DNA from: an uncultured Apibacter sp.
GTDB lineage: Bacteria > Bacteroidota > Bacteroidia > Flavobacteriales > Weeksellaceae
Direction: 5' to 3'
DNA length: 64,000 bases
Assembly (NCBI GenBank): GCA_945280365.1
Contig: CALYQD010000011.1
Span: 1 to 64,000 of the forward strand
The notes below the pieces were generated by a model, which searched no databases, was not told the DNA's origin, and saw nothing but the letters and a program-made list of their open reading frames with translations. A program made the position numbers and the translations under genes. Below are positions 43,369 to 52,895 of the stretch, piece after piece; position 1 is the stretch's first letter, and the number at the start of each line of letters is the position of its first letter.

Positions 43369-45429
43369 TTATTTTTTTACTTTTAACCTATTATTTTTTA
43401 GTAAATAAAAACAGGTCTGATAATTAGCTATAGCTTCTTCCAAAATGGAATGATTTATGTTTTTATCTTTAAGCAGCTGCGACCCTTTAATTACTTTATA
43501 TTGTTCTACTTTTTGATTAGGTGATAAAACAATTAATGTATTATTCTTTAAATATCCTAGTTTTTGGTAGGTTGCGATTAATGCTCTTGGTTGATAGGTA
43601 TTATTGAATATATCTTGACCATAAAAACTTGAATTATAAGAAAAGTGTAACTTTCCTAAAAGTGTAGGCATAAGATCAATCTGAGAAACTGTTTTAGTAA
43701 TTTTTTCAGATTTAATAAATCCCGGTGAATATATTATGGCTGGTATTTTATATTTATCTAAAGGAATATTTTCTTTCCCTGCACTTGAAGCACAATGATC
43801 AGCAACAAATACAAAAACTGTTTGATCAAACCATGGATGTTTTTTAGCTTCTTCGATAAATTTACCTATTGCATAGTCTGTATATTTAACACCTCCTTCT
43901 CTAGACTTACTGGTATTCGGTATATCTATTTTTCCCGGGGGATAAGTAAATGGTCTATGATTGCTTACTGTCATAATATGACCGAAAAAAGGAACTTTAT
44001 TTTTATTATTATTATCAAAAACTTCGATTGCCTTCTTAAACATATCTTCATCACAAACGCCCCATATATTAGCAAAACTTATTTCTTCAGACTTAAAAGA
44101 ACTTCTGTCTATCACGCTATAGCCATTTCCTTCGAAAAAAGTATTCATATTGTCAAAATAACCATAACCACCATAAAAATATTGGACCACATACCCTCTC
44201 TTTTTAAACAAATACCCTGTAGAAAACATATTATCATTGTTATGTCTTTTTATAATGCTTTCTCCGGGTGAAGGTGGAATACAAAGAGTCACTGCCTCTA
44301 ATCCTCTTACAGTTCTAGTTCCGGTGGCATACATGTTGGTAAAAAACAAGCCTTCATTAGCTAATTTATCTAAATTGGGGGTTATATTATGAGTATTCCC
44401 AAAACTACTTAAAAAGTCAGCGCTCATGCTTTCCATAGTTATAAGAACTATATTTTTACGAAGTTCGGGAAGAGAATCTTTAATGATTTTTGTATTATAA
44501 TTTTCAGTCCAATGATTGTCGTAGCTATTATTAAGTATTGAAAAAGATTTTTTTAACGGTAATTTTGCGTAGAATTGGTCATAATTTAACGAACTATCTT
44601 CAAATGCTTTATAAAATCTAACTAACCCGTTTGCTTGCAATTCATTTACAAAATTATTATCTGAATTTTCATATTTTTTAGTTATTTTCAAAATATACAA
44701 GGCCCCTACGAACAAAGCAATATACAAAAGACTACCAATTAATTTTATTTTAAAGTTAGGAAAATCGGTAAAATATTTTTTCGCTTTTTTAAGATAAATT
44801 ATCGTAATTAATAATGAAATCAACAATAATGATGAAAACATAGGAATAATTGGATAAGATTCTAGTATATTCCCTATTAGCTCATTGGTATAGACTAGAT
44901 AATCTACCGCTATAAAATTGTACCTCACCCCAAACTCATTCCAGAATAGAAATTCGCTAATAACATTATAATTGATTAAAAAGATATAACTAAAGAAAAT
45001 AAAAAAGTATACCCAATATCGCCAAGTTTGTCTAATGTTCGGCATTAATAACAATATGATAAAGGAAATTGCCTTTATTAATACAAAAGTTTTTATTAAG
45101 GTGGGTACAATACTACCATAATCGTCAAAAACTGTTTTAAATAAAAACAAATAACTTAATACGATTACAAAAAATCCTAAAATTATATAATTAAACGGTG
45201 ATTTATATTTTGTACTTGAGAGAAAAATTAAATGAACCCAAAGGAAAATAAAGATCAGTATTGATACACAAAAATCATTTATTAAACCAATCGTGAATAT
45301 TTTCAAATAATCAATAAATGAAAAATTTGAATCAGTAACAGGTGAAAACAAAAGGACAATTCTTAAGATCAAACCTACTATAACATAAAAACTGGAAATT
45401 TTAATAAATGGAGTTATTAATTTTCTCAT
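43369..45429 (-). CDS. LTA-synthase-family membrane sulfatase-fold transferase
   Basis: The 686-residue protein has five N-terminal membrane segments (about 1-250) and an outer sulfatase-fold domain beginning NIVLITMESMSADFLSSFG. The catalytic Thr lies near residue 368 in YATGTRTVRGLEA, and the late metal site is in FVFVADHCASS. Gram-positive LtaS polymerises glycerol phosphate; in Gram-negatives, family members transfer phosphoglycerol or phosphoethanolamine to surface glycans. The substrate here is unknown. It lies between surface-protein genes, but in its own transcript. Confidence 0.92.
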   Translation of the reverse strand: MRKLITPFIKISSFYVIVGLILRIVLLFSPVTDSNFSFIDYLKIFTIGLINDFCVSILIFIFLWVHLIFLSSTKYKSPFNYIILGFFVIVLSYLFLFKTVFDDYGSIVPTLIKTFVLIKAISFIILLLMPNIRQTWRYWVYFFIFFSYIFLINYNVISEFLFWNEFGVRYNFIAVDYLVYTNELIGNILESYPIIPMFSSLLLISLLITIIYLKKAKKYFTDFPNFKIKLIGSLLYIALFVGALYILKITKKYENSDNNFVNELQANGLVRFYKAFEDSSLNYDQFYAKLPLKKSFSILNNSYDNHWTENYNTKIIKDSLPELRKNIVLITMESMSADFLSSFGNTHNITPNLDKLANEGLFFTNMYATGTRTVRGLEAVTLCIPPSPGESIIKRHNNDNMFSTGYLFKKRGYVVQYFYGGYGYFDNMNTFFEGNGYSVIDRSSFKSEEISFANIWGVCDEDMFKKAIEVFDNNNKNKVPFFGHIMTVSNHRPFTYPPGKIDIPNTSKSREGGVKYTDYAIGKFIEEAKKHPWFDQTVFVFVADHCASSAGKENIPLDKYKIPAIIYSPGFIKSEKITKTVSQIDLMPTLLGKLHFSYNSSFYGQDIFNNTYQPRALIATYQKLGYLKNNTLIVLSPNQKVEQYKVIKGSQLLKDKNINHSILEEAIANYQTCFYLLKNNRLKVKK

Positions 45430-45617
45430 TAATAATTTTTAGTATTTATATTTATTTATTTATCATATAATAAACTCAAAAGTATATATTTTTTCTATAT
45501 TATTCAAATTAACATATTTATATTATAAATCTTTGCAAAATTATACCTTTCTTATAACCCATAAGTCCATCAAATACAGATAATTATTCAATTCACAAAT
45601 TGTTAAAAAATTTTTTT

Positions 45618-45659
45618 ATCATTTTTTGTTTACCATTTTTTGTTTATCATTTTTTATCT
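45618..45659. repeat. Three tandem copies of a 14-base unit
   Basis: The units are ATCATTTTTTGTTT, ACCATTTTTTGTTT and ATCATTTTTTATCT, directly abutting. The count is too small and the unit too simple for a CRISPR or known element. It may be a slippage product. Confidence 0.7.
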
Positions 45660-45792
45660 AAAAAAGAATATTTATATAGTAATAATTATCAATATGATAA
45701 AACCGAAAGGATATATTTTTACCGAAACACAATTCTATTCTAATATTTGATGATTTTTTGTATTTATCAAAAAATATAGACTATATAAAAAT

Positions 45793-45820
45793 AAAAAGGG
45801 TAAATAAATTTACCCTTTTT
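45793..45820 (-). terminator. Hairpin terminator after the small secreted protein gene
   Basis: The arms AAAAAGGGTAAAT and ATTTACCCTTTTT give a strong stem with T run on the minus strand, 69 bases beyond the stop at 45889. It closes the two-gene surface-protein unit 46409-52231 and 45889-46386. Confidence 0.85.
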
Positions 45821-45888
45821 ATCCATCTTAATATTTTGAAAACAAATTATTAAAGTTTTTTACTAGCTACATTTTTCCAATCTTAAAT

Positions 45889-46386
45889 TTATTTCCAATA
45901 ATTCCATTTAAGACCATCAAAGACAGCAAGCATTTTATTTAAAGTATCATAGCAAATCATTCCCGGATGCGGACTTTTTACATTTAAATGGGGAGCATTT
46001 ACTTTAGGTAAAACTAAAGCCTTATCTGAAGCTTCTAAAACCAAAACTCCTTCCGCTGTAGATCCTTGATCACCAATGATAATACCTTTTCCTTTTTCGT
46101 CGGAATTATTAAAATTTACCGTTGAAACACTTCCGGCATCGGATAAATCCCTCCAAGTTCCATCTACTTTCATTTTTAGTTTAGAATCATTTTTATCCAT
46201 TAATAAAGTTCCGTCCACCGCGTTCCCAGGTAGAGCCTCGACAATAGGTAATAATATCCCCTTTTCTGTTCCGCTATCAAAATCCAAGATAGCTCCTCCT
46301 TGAACATCCATTTTACCGATAGCAATTTGAGCATGCAACGTAAATGCAGTAAATATAACTAGTAAGATCAATAGTTTATTTTTCAT
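45889..46386 (-). CDS. Small secreted protein with two surface-protein tail modules
   Basis: The start is taken at the ATG at 46386, which gives MKNKLLILLVIFTAFTLHA, a good signal peptide, and 165 residues. A start 69 bases further upstream would overlap the preceding gene and bury the signal peptide. The mature part contains two copies of a module with a G-x-LLP or ALVLP strand, a middle Pro-Gly turn and a W at the end: GILLPIVEALPGN to DGTWRDLS, and ALVLPKVNAPHLN to FDGLKWNYW. The same module ends the giant protein encoded 22 bases upstream. Function unknown; the pair probably works at the cell surface. Confidence 0.75.
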   Translation of the reverse strand: MKNKLLILLVIFTAFTLHAQIAIGKMDVQGGAILDFDSGTEKGILLPIVEALPGNAVDGTLLMDKNDSKLKMKVDGTWRDLSDAGSVSTVNFNNSDEKGKGIIIGDQGSTAEGVLVLEASDKALVLPKVNAPHLNVKSPHPGMICYDTLNKMLAVFDGLKWNYWK

Positions 46387-46408
46387 TTTATTTTTTGCTT
46401 TAATTAGA

Positions 46409-49400
46409 TTAATTAGTAGGACACGTTCTTTGAATACAATTCCAATCAGTTCCATTATATAACTTAATACATTTATCGTCTGTATCGTAAATAATCATCC
46501 CTTCAACCAAATCTTGAGCAGGAATTGAATTTGAAGTTGTTCTAGTTATTACAAATCCTTTACTTTTAGATTCCAACACTATAAACCCATTGTAAGTATT
46601 ATGCGGCCAATTGTCCATTGTTTTTTCAAAGGTGGTTATTCCAATTTCCGATATTTCAGTCGGAATTTCAGTATTTGGATCTAATGTACAATAAGGAAGA
46701 TCTCTACAAAATGGAACTAAAACCTCATTGTCTCCGTTTACTTCAATTCTGGCACAATCTATCTCACTTGTAGTTGACATATCTATGTTTACCTCAAACT
46801 CGTTAAGTTGATCGGAAATAGGGGTCGGTGCTTGTACTTGAAAGCTAATCTCATGCTTTCCTGGTGGTAAACTAAAATTTTCGATTTCAAATTCAGAATA
46901 TGGAATGACTTCCTTGTTAATAGTACCATTGGTCAATTTAAATGAAGTTTTAAAACTACGATCAATATATTCAAAACCTTCTGTAAATGCGGCATTCAAG
47001 GTTACATTATCCAATAAATCACCAGGATTTGTTACATGTATAGTTACTAAAATTTTATCACCATCATTAATACAAGATTTATTTACTTTAATCTCATCTA
47101 TAGTAACCGGGTTCGGTAAACCAGCCGATATAGAATTTATTGTACTATTTCCACATCCGTATACTAAATCACAGCTTTCATATGTTTTATCTCTATTTTC
47201 TCGATCTAAATAATTTATAGAAGCCCTAGTTTGGTATGATGTGGTTTTATCTTCAGTAAATTTAGCTCTTGCTGTAACTATAGTTGTTGAACCACCGGGA
47301 ACTAATATTCCTGGTACGTCAAGTACTTCATTGTTTCCATAATCATTTGGGGATTGAGTAAATTCTCCATCTGTTACATTCAAAGAGTTTTCTACCCATT
47401 GCATTCCCGATGGTAGTGAATCTTTTAAGTTTACCAGTTTATCCTCACAATTTGTATTCATTATTGAAAATGCAAAAGGAACTTCTTCACAGGTAAGAGA
47501 GGAATCCTGAACTTTAAGTGTTAAAGCCAGTCCGTCTTCATTAACCTCTACCGGTTTCGGACAATATAGTGTAATAGGTCCAATACCTATTAATTGACTT
47601 CTTAAATTATTATTTTTATTATTATATTGTGCCTTATATTCGATAACAATCTCTTCTACAGCAATTGGAAAATCAACTCTAACTCGTCCTCTGATTGCTG
47701 TATAGCCTGAAGACCTAGGGGCTCTAGGTTTTCCTTTCGCGACATTATCGTTAATAGTGTATGTACTTCTTCTTTGAGGGGCCACATACATTAACTTAGG
47801 TTTCACAGTTCCTTCACCACACTTTCCGTATACTACAACCTCATCAGATACATCAGCTTGCGTATCAATATCGGATATTTCAAAGGTAGCTGCTGCAGCC
47901 CCTCCCGAAAATTTAATACTAGTAGTGATAGGCTGTGTATCTTTATCACGTGAACTTCTTCTATATAGTTGCAATGCTCTTCCGACCCGCCTTGGAGAAT
48001 TATGTCGAAGCACCTTTCCCGGATCAGTTATATTTATATTTGCAATAAAATTATCTCCTAAGTCTTTTGTTTTAGACAATACACCGTTATTAGCAGCACC
48101 TCTCCATAGTTCCGCCGGATTGAGGACCTTGTAACCGTCAAAACTACAATTAGTACATACCCCCTCAGCTTTAACAGCTGCAAAAGTAAAATATGTATTT
48201 TTCTCTGTAAATTTAAATTTAAATTGAGCTTTTGGACCTGCATTCGTATTTATCCATTGGCCAGGTATGGCATAAGCCCAATTTTCATTAGCTACATCCT
48301 GGGGAGAATAGGCAACTAATAAAAATACTCTAAAATTCTGATTATATGGAAAATCATCAATAGAATTAGGATTAGGATTAGGATTATTATTAGCTGTTAT
48401 AACAACTTTTTGTTCATCTAAATTAGTTTTATCTACTAACCACACACGCTCCATTCTAGTATCTAATCCTCCACAAATAGATTGAGAATTCTGATTTAGC
48501 TGTACTATTCCGGTTTTTTTATTATTCCCCCAAAATAATCCGCTAAAATCATTTACTAAGGCAGGATTATCTCCTTGACCGCATGCTGTAATATTTTCCG
48601 CCTGCATAGTGACTACTGCATTCACATCTGTTGAGCGCGCTTTATTAACGAAAATTTTAGAATTATCATCGCGCACTAAACCTGCCACGTTATTATGATA
48701 ATAGGAATACTCTGGGTCGGAACCATTCCATACTATGGTTTTACTATCCGATAATATATAATCAGTTGATACCACATCCTGTTTACTTGTACCTATATTA
48801 ATTGTCTTATATAAAGTTATGGCATATTTCATTGCTAAATAGGTTCGAATACGTTCCTTTTCTATTTCACTTAATTTTCTTTCATAGAAAAATACTTCAG
48901 ACATATATCCATTGAATTGGGCACCTGAGTAACTGGCTCCACCTAAAGTTCCTCCACTAGCCATTAAGAATTCTCCTCCAGTACCAAATGTTTTAGTATT
49001 AAGGGTGATTTTTTCGAGTTTTCCTCCAAAATCATGTTCAAAATCTCCGTCCGGCGTAATTTGACTTTTATTATCTCTCGTACTAAATCTTACCATATGT
49101 AAGGCAGTTGCTCCTATTGAAAAGCCTTTAACTTTACCATCGTAAAGCCCTTCATTTGTAGCAACCCTACCTGCCCCGTCAAGAGGAGCAAATCCAGCAG
49201 CCGGGTGCCTTGATTTTATATTATCAACTACAACTGATCCAAAACCATGCGTATAAGTTCTATCTTTATTACCATATCCAACACTATTATAAACTACAAA
49301 TGAAGTAGCATGCTCGGGCATATTTGTACTCATTGGACCATTATCTATCGCTAATGCTGTATAATGATTAGTTCCATAATAATTAAAAAAAAGAGATGGG

Positions 49401-52231
49401 AAATAATTCATTTTTTCTTCACAATCTCTGTACTCAGGAGGTAGTATTCGTGTATTATTACTTTTAGATTCTGCTAAAGAATGATAATAATCATTTTGGT
49501 TTGAGGTTTGATCTCTCCAAACTGATACGTTTTTAGTACCTGGAATAAGCTCTACGCTTTTTTCATCATCTGCTCTAAGCCATAACCTTAGCCCGTTAAT
49601 TACTCCTCCGGGTGCATTATCATATGCAGCAAATCCTATATAATCCCCATCATTAATCTCTACATTTTTGGCAATTTTATTAACTACATGATAGATTCTG
49701 GTTGTAGAAGGATTAAAATTCTCGTCAGGAGAAACCAAAATTACTTTAGCTGTTACGCTCGGCTTTATATTTACCACAAATCCTTTCCTTCCTGTAGCTT
49801 GAGCTTTTAAAACAATTTTATTTCTGAAATTAATATCCAAATGTAATGTATCGTTAGCAAACTGAGAACCTTGGGTATAATCATAATCTAATAAGTAACT
49901 TAATGCACCATTGGATCCAAACATTAAATAATTATTATTATCTAAAGATCCGGAATTGTCCTTATTGTTTTTTTCTATTCGATCGCCAACAAATACGGTC
50001 ATTAAACTTCTACCATAGTTCACAGATTGCTTTTGATATAACTCAGAACTATCATCTCTAGCAATACCGAATATATCGTTATTGAAATTTGAATTTGCAT
50101 TTCCATCCCATACTTTATTTCCAAATGAATCGTAGTAAATGGGAGGAGTAGTATTATCTAATGATATACCATATTTAATTGCTAAATAGGAATTAATTTT
50201 CTCTAAATCTCTAGAATCCATTGGTTGCCCTTTAGGCCCAGATAAAACAATTATTTCTTGCAAATTTCCCGAAAAAGGATCATTATTGACAGCAGGTTTA
50301 CGTGTACCTATTAGACTTAACGTAGTATTAGTTGTTCCTAATTCATATCCATTATTTATAACTTCTGTATTTCCATTAAATGTTATTCTCTGCGCAACAT
50401 TTTTATCATTTGTTCGCTCAACGGCAATAATTCCATAGGTTTTATCTTTAGGATTGGAATGGGTTGAGGTATAATTAGTTGTTGTCTTTCCATTTGTAAA
50501 AGCAGGAAGATTATTGTACCATCCATGATTACTTTCTATGATCGAATGGGGGTTATATACTACTGATAAATTTTTACCTGTTATACTAACCTCTGAAACA
50601 TAAAAAATATAATAAGACTTATCATCCTCAATAAAGCTTGGTGCAGCTAATGCTGTATAATAATTATTTGCATAACTAAATTCCAAATGATTATGATAAT
50701 TCATCATACTTTGCAGAGTACGCAAAACGGGCGTCGGTGAAGAATTATTTTGTGAATGATCTCTTTTAAATGCGGAAACGTCTTTCCATACATCAACATT
50801 AGTTGAGTCAGAGTCTGCTGGATTAGGCTTAACAGGCACATCATCTGCTCTTAACCAAAGCTCAGTCAATAAATTTACACCTCCGGGATTAGGACTACTA
50901 CTAATAAAAGAAACATAATCATCATTTTCAATTTCAATATTTTTAGCCAAATAATCTTTTATAGGATAAATGCGTGTTTTTTTCGGGGCAAAAGTTTCAA
51001 CGGAACTTACTAAAATATATTTTGCGTCCATATTCAACTTCATATTGACCGTAATTTTACTAGTTCCGGTTACTTTCGCTTTTAAAGTTTTATTTAATTT
51101 AAAATGTATGTCTTGATTCAATTTACCGTTAGCAAAATTTTCCCCTTTATGATAGTCATAGCGAAACATTCCTACCGCATCATTCGTTCCCAACATTAGA
51201 AAAGTATTATCACTTAAAGTTCCTCTGTTTTTATCATTTAAATCTGCAAGCTCATCACCGACAAAAACAGTAAGGGTTGACATATCATAGTTTGTGGATT
51301 GTTTTTGATACAAACCTGACTTATCGTCTCTTCCTATTCCGAAAACATGATTTTGGTAAGGTTTAAATTTTGTCCCATCCCAAATAATATCTCCATTAGA
51401 ATTCACATAATTCGGATAATTTTTTTTAGATTTTTCCGGTTCTAAAGAAATACCATATTTAATGGATAGATAAGAATGAATTTTTTGTAATTCAAAATCT
51501 GATAGAGTAGTATTTTTAGGGCCTGATAAAACTATAATTTCCTGAATGTCTCCATTAAATTGAGTCCTACCCGTTAAGTTTAAAGCTCCTACCACACTAT
51601 TTCCATTGTTATTATTCATTTCAATGGGTCTCCCTATATTTTCGGGAACTGAATTAAAATACATCATCTGAGATACAGATAGTCCATTTGGACGCATTAT
51701 CCCAACAATACCATATTTTTTTCCTTTTGAATCTTTATAGCCATAACTTGTAGTATTTGTAGCGAAATAAGGATTTCCCGAATGCCATCCCGAATAGTTT
51801 CTTCCGGCATTTAAAGTGTATACATAACCATTATTGGTTTGTGAATGCAAAGTTGATACATAAAATATATAATAAGATTTATCTGTCGTTAAATCTAAAT
51901 TGGGACCGACTAAAAAATCTTTATTTTTAAGACCAAAAGTTACAGCGGGTTGAAAATTCATCAATTCTCCGCTTTTTTTATACAAAGGTCCACTAGTCTC
52001 CACGTATACTTTATGATCCCTATCATTTCCGGATAGGTCCTTCCATAATTTTACCGGATCATTATCCTTCAATGAACCTGACCCTCCTGCTACAGGATAA
52101 TCAGCTTTTAACCATAGTTCTACTTTGCCACTATATCCCCCCGGACTTTGACCGAAGGTCATTATGGGTATTACAAAATAAAATAGCAATGAACAATAAA
52201 CAATTATTTCACAAATGCTTGTCTTTTTCAT
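46409..52231 (-). CDS. Giant modular secreted surface protein (LamG-like repeats, DUF11-like region)
   Basis: The 1940-residue protein has a signal peptide ending near residue 28 (VIPIMTFGQ). Three large repeats of about 420-490 residues start at about 39, 455 and 880. Each opens with ELWLKAD or LWLRADD and includes IQEIIVLSGPK or an equivalent. Each then has a SIKYGISL stretch and an FGIGRDDKSGLYQKQS-type motif, as in LamG-like plus DUF8202-like Bacteroidota proteins. A beta-rich domain follows (about 1385-1560), then DUF11-like repeats (about 1565-1850; LKDSLPSGMQWVENSL). The last 75 residues form a tail module shared with the next gene. No typical T9SS sorting domain was recognised. Likely an adhesin or glycan-binding surface protein; ligand unknown. 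Confidence 0.85.
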   Translation of the reverse strand: MKKTSICEIIVYCSLLFYFVIPIMTFGQSPGGYSGKVELWLKADYPVAGGSGSLKDNDPVKLWKDLSGNDRDHKVYVETSGPLYKKSGELMNFQPAVTFGLKNKDFLVGPNLDLTTDKSYYIFYVSTLHSQTNNGYVYTLNAGRNYSGWHSGNPYFATNTTSYGYKDSKGKKYGIVGIMRPNGLSVSQMMYFNSVPENIGRPIEMNNNNGNSVVGALNLTGRTQFNGDIQEIIVLSGPKNTTLSDFELQKIHSYLSIKYGISLEPEKSKKNYPNYVNSNGDIIWDGTKFKPYQNHVFGIGRDDKSGLYQKQSTNYDMSTLTVFVGDELADLNDKNRGTLSDNTFLMLGTNDAVGMFRYDYHKGENFANGKLNQDIHFKLNKTLKAKVTGTSKITVNMKLNMDAKYILVSSVETFAPKKTRIYPIKDYLAKNIEIENDDYVSFISSSPNPGGVNLLTELWLRADDVPVKPNPADSDSTNVDVWKDVSAFKRDHSQNNSSPTPVLRTLQSMMNYHNHLEFSYANNYYTALAAPSFIEDDKSYYIFYVSEVSITGKNLSVVYNPHSIIESNHGWYNNLPAFTNGKTTTNYTSTHSNPKDKTYGIIAVERTNDKNVAQRITFNGNTEVINNGYELGTTNTTLSLIGTRKPAVNNDPFSGNLQEIIVLSGPKGQPMDSRDLEKINSYLAIKYGISLDNTTPPIYYDSFGNKVWDGNANSNFNNDIFGIARDDSSELYQKQSVNYGRSLMTVFVGDRIEKNNKDNSGSLDNNNYLMFGSNGALSYLLDYDYTQGSQFANDTLHLDINFRNKIVLKAQATGRKGFVVNIKPSVTAKVILVSPDENFNPSTTRIYHVVNKIAKNVEINDGDYIGFAAYDNAPGGVINGLRLWLRADDEKSVELIPGTKNVSVWRDQTSNQNDYYHSLAESKSNNTRILPPEYRDCEEKMNYFPSLFFNYYGTNHYTALAIDNGPMSTNMPEHATSFVVYNSVGYGNKDRTYTHGFGSVVVDNIKSRHPAAGFAPLDGAGRVATNEGLYDGKVKGFSIGATALHMVRFSTRDNKSQITPDGDFEHDFGGKLEKITLNTKTFGTGGEFLMASGGTLGGASYSGAQFNGYMSEVFFYERKLSEIEKERIRTYLAMKYAITLYKTINIGTSKQDVVSTDYILSDSKTIVWNGSDPEYSYYHNNVAGLVRDDNSKIFVNKARSTDVNAVVTMQAENITACGQGDNPALVNDFSGLFWGNNKKTGIVQLNQNSQSICGGLDTRMERVWLVDKTNLDEQKVVITANNNPNPNPNSIDDFPYNQNFRVFLLVAYSPQDVANENWAYAIPGQWINTNAGPKAQFKFKFTEKNTYFTFAAVKAEGVCTNCSFDGYKVLNPAELWRGAANNGVLSKTKDLGDNFIANINITDPGKVLRHNSPRRVGRALQLYRRSSRDKDTQPITTSIKFSGGAAAATFEISDIDTQADVSDEVVVYGKCGEGTVKPKLMYVAPQRRSTYTINDNVAKGKPRAPRSSGYTAIRGRVRVDFPIAVEEIVIEYKAQYNNKNNNLRSQLIGIGPITLYCPKPVEVNEDGLALTLKVQDSSLTCEEVPFAFSIMNTNCEDKLVNLKDSLPSGMQWVENSLNVTDGEFTQSPNDYGNNEVLDVPGILVPGGSTTIVTARAKFTEDKTTSYQTRASINYLDRENRDKTYESCDLVYGCGNSTINSISAGLPNPVTIDEIKVNKSCINDGDKILVTIHVTNPGDLLDNVTLNAAFTEGFEYIDRSFKTSFKLTNGTINKEVIPYSEFEIENFSLPPGKHEISFQVQAPTPISDQLNEFEVNIDMSTTSEIDCARIEVNGDNEVLVPFCRDLPYCTLDPNTEIPTEISEIGITTFEKTMDNWPHNTYNGFIVLESKSKGFVITRTTSNSIPAQDLVEGMIIYDTDDKCIKLYNGTDWNCIQRTCPTN

Positions 52232-52255
52232 ATAAGTTATTTTTAATTTTTTTAG

Positions 52256-52280
52256 ATTCTATTAAACACTTTAATAGAAT
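52256..52280. repeat. Inverted repeat in the 5' region of the 1940-residue surface-protein gene
   Basis: ATTCTATTAAA (52256-52266) and TTTAATAGAAT (52270-52280) are perfect 11-base complements with a 3-base loop, 25 bases upstream of the ATG. They could be an mRNA hairpin affecting translation or a repressor site. The outer hexamers ATTCTA/TAGAAT recur upstream of the other giant surface-protein gene (4934-4956). Confidence 0.55.
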
Positions 52281-52858
52281 TTCCGCTATATATTAAAATA
52301 TAATTTATAATTAGTTATCAAAAAAAGATATTGAAGTATACTATTGCTTACAATAATATAAATGAAGGTGGGTCCTATTTTATTTATTATAAAACCACTT
52401 ATTAATGTTCCTCTTTAATCCTATTTTACTATAAAATATTTTTTAATATTATTAATATAGATTTGATTAAAATAAATATTAAATAAATATTAAATAAAAT
52501 CAATAAGACTAACGAGTAAATAAGGTTCCATTTTAGCACTTATAAATCTTTATATCGATAATTCTACATTTTTAATTATATAAAATATATGGTTTTTTAT
52601 CATACAAATTTAATAAAGACTTTAGTAATACATATATAATATTTTCAATTATTTAAGCATATATTTTGCATTAAATTGTAAGTACTTTATTTTTAATATT
52701 TTATTTAGAAAAAAAAATAAAATATTGTTCATTATATATAATTATTAAAAAAAATATATCATGAATGTAATTTCACTTGAAGTAATATTAAATTAAATTA
52801 AAAATAATCTATTTTTTCAAATAGAATAAGCATTTAGCCCTATAGGCTGTAATTAAAA
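52281..52858. other. AT-rich non-coding stretch between the surface protein and pyrB
   Basis: Nothing coding is seen on either strand in this very AT-rich stretch. It should contain the minus-strand promoter of the surface-protein gene, but no clean TAnnTTTG is found there. A short dyad (AGCC-CTATA-GGCT, about 52836-52848) lies just upstream of the pyrB promoter and could be an operator. Confidence 0.6.
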
Positions 52859-52889
52859 TTGTATTATTTTAAAATTTAATTTAACTTTG
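52859..52889 (+). promoter_or_regulatory. Promoter of the pyrB-carAB operon
   Basis: TTG at 52859-52861, a 20-base spacer and TAACTTTG at 52882-52889 match the Bacteroidota consensus (-33 TTG/TTTG, 17-23 bases, -7 TAnnTTTG). It is the best-formed promoter in the window and predicts a start near 52896. This leaves a leader of about 260 bases before pyrB. Confidence 0.65.
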
Positions 52890-52895
52890 TAAGAT

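Larger units (their letters stand above)
45430..45888. other. Non-coding AT-rich gap of 459 bases
   Basis: No open frame worth calling is seen. The region holds a possible minus-strand -7 element (TAATTTTG on the minus strand, 45536-45543) for the LTA-synthase-like gene, a three-copy 14-base tandem repeat at 45618-45659 and the terminator at 45793-45820. Confidence 0.7.

Noticed and set aside
43795..44271. Plus-strand frame of 158 codons inside the LTA-synthase-like gene
   Set aside because: Antisense to the catalytic domain; composition is typical of a shadow frame.
45618..45659. Three 14-base repeats considered as a CRISPR remnant
   Set aside because: The repeats abut without spacers, are simple and T-rich, and no cas gene is present.
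46387..46455. N-terminal extension of the small secreted protein to 46455
   Set aside because: It would overlap the upstream gene by 47 bases and place 23 polar/basic residues before an evident signal peptide; the ATG at 46386 is better.
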